Below the pieces are notes generated by a model, which worked only from the letters and a program-made list of their open reading frames with translations, searched no databases and was not told the origin of the DNA. From positions 13,388,790-13,452,789 of the forward strand of contig JAKZAN010000002.1 of assembly GCA_023053545.1 (NCBI GenBank): a DNA stretch of 64,000 nt, written 5' to 3'. Made by a program: the position numbers and the translations under genes. Source of the stretch: Lepidurus packardi. Its lineage: Eukaryota; Arthropoda; Branchiopoda; Notostraca; Triopsidae. Positions 60,278 through 64,000 of this stretch are shown here, piece after piece (within the stretch, counting starts at the first letter, position 1; every line of letters begins with the position of its first letter).

Positions 60278-61520
60278 CTACTCGTTTTCCAGTTCAATTT
60301 GAGTGCGAACCAATTCCCCGAGTTTCTTCATTGTCGGAGGTAATAGCAGCTCTTTGACCTAAATATTAGAATCATTCATTACTTGTAACTAGACATCTTA
60401 CAATTCCACAATAAAAAATACCATACCAAATGAGTATACAATTTTGAATTGAACTAATCTAAATGATGAAGCACAAGATGAGTGGGTTATCTACCTCGTA
60501 TCCGGACTTGAGGGAGAGCTCATAAGCGTGCAATATACTGGTATCGTAGAGCATCATATCACACTGGGCCAACGCCAGAATGCAATTTCGTAACCGAGCA
60601 ATGACTTCGCGATCAGGCAAAGGCACCGGCTATACACAAAGGAAAGAAACTTGAACGTTTTGCTTCCACTGCGGGAAAAGATGTCTTACTTTCAAGTTCT
60701 GCACAAAACCAGCACTGCCAATGTCTTCATTCGTGACTGGACCAATCCAAATGAATCCGTTATTGCCGAAAATAATGGTGGCTCCGAACGGCATATTATG
60801 GAAATGGGTCTTGCGGCGTTTAATTAAAGAAGGCGAGACTTTGGCCATACAGCCTTGGGAGAGCTAACGACACATTTCTTTTAAATGGTTGAAGCAATTG
60901 CGACGCCATACTTTGCCGTATTTGAGACTCCGCGTGTGCAGAGACAAGGCCCCATCCCCGAAAAAGTTCTGCACTTCTGCTGTTATCAGATCGCCTTCCT
61001 GCAAGTAATGCCGCATAGCCAACTCATCCTCGGCTGAACGTCGTCGCTTTAGGAAATACAAATGAAGCAGTTCAAAACACACATTGAATACAGAAATGAA
61101 GCAGCCATTACTAGTTCTCCTCCAGGCAGATTGACGGACGAGAGCAACAGCACTGCATCTAAACGGGAATTGGTGTCTACTTTCCACCGTTTCTGCTGGA
61201 CTTCCGTGATTCGGCCCACTACCACATCTCCAATCTCTCCGTAATACCGCGATTTGAGGGGACGGACTGAAATGAGTTTGTTGACCCTTTCCACGAGACC
61301 TGCTACTGTCGCACACAGCGCTTCTTCCTGCATATTGGTGCCATGCCCTCTAACATAACACGAAAGATTGTACGATCAAGCGGTGGATAGAAAATTACCT
61401 CATAAACCCAGTTTCCTTGGTGATGACATCCCCAGGTGTCACTAAGTTGCGTGGCTGTTCCTCTTCTTGTCTATCACCATTTAAATAAAATTCGGTTGCT
61501 AGACAGATGTCTACAGACAT
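60278..61520 (-). CDS. EXOSC2: Exosome component 2 (RRP4)
   Basis: Six exons (61520-61399, 61349-61112, 61046-60912, 60863-60690, 60629-60495, 60358-60278) give 294 aa against 293 in human. The N-terminal domain contains [20 protein letters not shown]; the S1 domain [32 protein letters not shown] and [12 protein letters not shown]; the KH region NNGFIWIGP and [15 protein letters not shown]. It is one of the three cap subunits of the RNA exosome, which processes and degrades RNA 3' to 5' in nucleus and cytoplasm. A CACGTG E-box lies 38 bp upstream. It is head-to-head with DSN1 (499 bp). Confidence 0.97.
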
Positions 61521-62019
61521 GATTTTAAGCTAAATTATTTAGATGTGCCACATGAAGCACGTGGCTTATTTATGTTAGCAAGCGTAGCTCAAACGCGTAG
61601 GGCTGTAAACCTCCTGGTCTCCACACTGTTGCGGTTTTGAGCCCGAAGCAGACTCTAACCCCGTATCTTATGAGTTATTTCTTAATACGTAAGGGATCCA
61701 TAGCCCGTAAAGGACAAAAACATGCATGTGGCTTTTACTGCGTTCGTAAACAAGAATTGTTGCTTCTACTTCTTAGTATTACTTTACTATACACATTAAA
61801 ACAGCATAAGGGAGGTTTTGCGGGTTGGGGCCTGCGTCGGCTTCAAACCCGCAATTGTGAGGAGCCCGTAGGACCCTCAGTCCTGCCTCCTGCGTGCGTC
61901 TTCGAGCAACTCGTGGAATTCAAATTGGTAGGATTGTAGCGTTGTTGATTGATTAACGTTGAGTAATTTTATTTTTTTAGTGTATTTAGGCAAAGAAAGA
62001 CGAACGGTGTTTTCGCCCA
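61521..62019. promoter_or_regulatory. Shared upstream region of EXOSC2 and DSN1
   Basis: 499 bp between divergent start codons, with a CACGTG E-box at 61558-61563. A segment near 61585-61655 weakly resembles tRNA-type A and B boxes, but no cloverleaf can be drawn. Confidence 0.4.
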
Positions 62020-63029
62020 ATGGCGGACTCAAACCATTTATGTGTGGAATTGGATAAGTTATCAGATCCCCCCGTTATGCCTAGCACCCCCAAACGCAAA
62101 AGAGCTTCTGTTGCTTTAAGTCGACGCAGCAGTATCACAACCCAGAGCCATTTGGTTGATGTCAAATGTATGTACTAAGGACATTATCTGTCTAAAGCCA
62201 GATACAACCAAAGAAATTAAAGACGGGTTGTTTTTTCTTAGCCATTTGCATGGGAATACCTCAGGATTTACCGCCATCTGAAAAGTTGATTGCGATGCTG
62301 GAAAACTCCATCCACTACACACTGCGTAGCATGTCTGCCAATCCAGCACTTGATTTGGACACGGTGCAAGAGTTGGCCCAGGCTGCAAGAGAATGCGTGC
62401 CTGGCATTCTCGAGACGGTCAAAGCATCTTCACTGTCCCCAGAATGGGCCGAAAAATTGGTCTTGACTGAAAAAGAGAGTGTTCCTAGCGTTGCAGTGGA
62501 ACTTAAGCGGAAAACCCAATCGCTGCAAGCCGAGTCCTTAGCTTGGAGTAAACTTAAAGAGCAAATGCAGACAGCCAGAGAAGCAGGAGTCGCGTAAGGC
62601 TGCAGGCCTTCTTTTGTCGTAATTGTATACCAACAGCCGCATTCCTAATTCTCGTCGTCTATAGATACTACAGGAAGGTGGAAAGTGAAATCGAAGTCAT
62701 CACGAGCGAGCAGCGAGCCAAATTACCTGCCGAGTACAGACAATTTCTCAATGCCAAGCCGGACTACCAGGCATTGATTCGCCGCAACCAGCACGTCATG
62801 GCCCAATTGGGAAATAAATGTTACCAGCTGAACGCGCTTACCTCCCAAGCCTCTGAGATCTTTGACGAGACGGAGAGCCTAATTCAGCACAACGTTCGCA
62901 AGCTTGGTAGGTATCTTTTGTTAAACGCAAAATGGTTTTTCAATTTCATTCATGTATTGCCTGGCATTAGGGGAAAGTTTGGGGCTGCACAAGGATATTA
63001 CCTCCATTATGGAGGACCTGTATCGCTAG
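62020..63029 (+). CDS. DSN1: Kinetochore protein DSN1 (MIS12 complex)
   Basis: Four exons (62020-62167, 62242-62593, 62665-62906, 62971-63029) give 266 aa. A basic motif with KRKRASVALSRRSS (about 26-40) corresponds to the Aurora B-regulated segment of DSN1. MGIPQDLPPSEKLIAMLENSI follows, as part of the head domain. The C-terminal coiled coil has FLNAKPDYQALIRRNQHVMAQL, which aligns with LNTKPDYQKILQNQ of human DSN1. DSN1 is a MIS12-complex subunit linking inner-kinetochore CENP-C to the NDC80/KNL1 outer kinetochore. It is shorter than human DSN1 (356 aa), mostly at the N-terminus. The last exon ends LHKDITSIMEDLYR. DSN1 evolves quickly, so a clear arthropod copy is useful. Confidence 0.85.
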
Positions 63030-63185
63030 AACAGCTCCCTTCGCTTACCCCCAAAGCACCAACGTGCAAACAAAGGCTTTATACACATGTACATATTCAC
63101 ACATCGTTTTGCTCTACACCAGCGCCGTTTTGGGTTGGCTTGTATCCATCGTACTTCGCATTCGGAATAAAAAAGGGGAGGCCGT

Positions 63186-64000
63186 TCATTTGTAACTGAC
63201 TGGAAGACTCTGTCTGGCTTTGTTGCTCCGCACAAAGGCTGCTCTTTTGCGAGCGAGTTTCTTTTCCCGCGCGTTCAGATACTCTCGGCGCTGAATACTG
63301 CATCTCCACTCGATCAACGTGTTTATCTTATCCACGACGGCCTTCACTACCACGCGATCCGCCTCGAAGTGGTACCGCCGGTACTTGGCCAGCTCTGCTT
63401 TGGCGTACGTGAGTTCAAAAGTCTGGGTTTCGCGACTGGCTTTGGCGCTTTTGTCCATTTCGCAGGCCACTATCATGTCCACGGGCAAAACCACCGGGGA
63501 AGGCTGCGGGCTGGGCCAGAACTTGGTTCGTCGGTGGGGCACGGGTTCAATTTCGACTCTTTCCCATGAAACTCCTGGGGGAAATTGACTTCAATACAGG
63601 ATATTACCCTCCCCAAAGACCAGTTTTTACCTAGATACACCTCGACGTTGGGTCGGACGCGTAACTGGAGAAACACTTTAAAAGACTGGTACAGCGGAGC
63701 ATCCATAGCTAGGGACAAGCTTTGACTCTTGGACTGGGTAACTGTGGGCCCTGGAATATATTTGGAAGCATAGTTAAAAGGGCATGAAAAAATCCCCCCA
63801 CTGTTCTTACTAATCTTCTTACTATAATCACTAATCTTACCGTGCTGTTCTTGTGCTACTGCAACGACGGCTTGGGAAGTAGAGGGTACTGTACTTTCGC
63901 AGATACTCGCACTCTGTCTAAAAACGAGGGCCAAACTCGTAAAACCGAATTTGGCCATAGTTTCAGTCGGTTCCAAAGCAGGGAAGTCTGAATCTGCGGT
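63186..64000 (-). CDS. Unidentified protein, possibly truncated by the window edge
   Basis: Three exons (from the window edge, or from the ATG at 63958, to 63841; 63750-63631; 63574-63186) join in consistent phase and give 208 aa from that ATG. The frame stays open for 14 codons from the ATG to the window edge, so the true start may lie outside. Visible parts are LYQSFKVFLQLRVRPNVEVYLGVSWERVEIEP, here split as LYQSFKVFLQLRV and VSWERVEIEPVPHRRTKFWP, a helical part (KAELAKYRRYHFEADRVVVK) and a basic end (NAREKKLARKRAAFVRSNKARQ). I do not recognise the family. No membrane segment is seen. Its stop faces that of DSN1, 156 bp away. Confidence 0.6.

Noticed and set aside
61585..61655. tRNA-like or SINE-like segment with TAGCTCAAACG and GGTTTTGAGCC
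   Set aside because: The two boxes only loosely match A and B box consensus, and no acceptor or T-arm stem pairs properly.

Overview
This is a eukaryotic, metazoan window, most likely from an arthropod. Nearly every gene is split by short spliceosomal introns of about 45-90 bp, mostly GT-AG. The gene set is animal (SIX4/5 homeobox, LAMP, PDK1, GPR89), and two families are typical of arthropods: a hikaru genki-type Ig/sushi secreted protein and a PAN+ZP cuticle-type membrane protein. I lean towards a crustacean, but the sequence alone does not settle the species. No prokaryotic features, CRISPR arrays or convincing RNA genes were seen.

Layout: 1-6.2 kb holds a piece of a minus-strand PDZ protein in repeat-rich DNA. 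At 6.2-10.3 kb a LAMP gene (+) converges on SIX4/5 (-). A 4.5-kb desert follows, then a TATA-driven 256-aa membrane protein (+) converging on GPR89 (-). From 18.4 to 32 kb genes are dense and alternate head-to-head and tail-to-tail: GPR89/MCM5, MCM5/GINS2, GINS2/FKBP15-like, FKBP15-like/MRRF, MRRF/FAH, FAH/MRPS18B, then UTP23. The large PNUTS gene (32.5-37.7 kb), a TRUB2-like protein (39.1-40.2 kb) and hikaru genki (-) follow. Next come an unrecognised 90-aa protein (+), GLRX5 (-) and PDK1 (-). A 6-kb desert precedes the PAN/ZP gene (53.4-59.8 kb). The right end has EXOSC2 (-), DSN1 (+) and an unidentified gene (-) that may run off the edge.

Functional themes: DNA replication (MCM5 and GINS2, both subunits of the CMG helicase, lie tail-to-tail 152 bp apart), chromosome segregation (DSN1), mitochondrial translation (MRRF, MRPS18B, TRUB2-like), iron-sulfur cluster transfer (GLRX5), rRNA maturation (UTP23, EXOSC2), transcription termination and PP1 control (PNUTS), and matrix or cuticle proteins (hikaru genki, PAN/ZP).

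Most notable oddities: the TRUB2-like protein has Ser where the family's catalytic Asp should be; the FKBP15 homologue has no FKBP domain; PDK1 uses a GC-AG intron; UTP23 has a 60-nt in-frame candidate intron; and there are several inverted-repeat and tandem-repeat elements, including a MITE-like element inside hikaru genki.

Exon boundaries were derived by hand from splice motifs, reading phase and remembered family sequences. They are phase-consistent but not transcript-verified.
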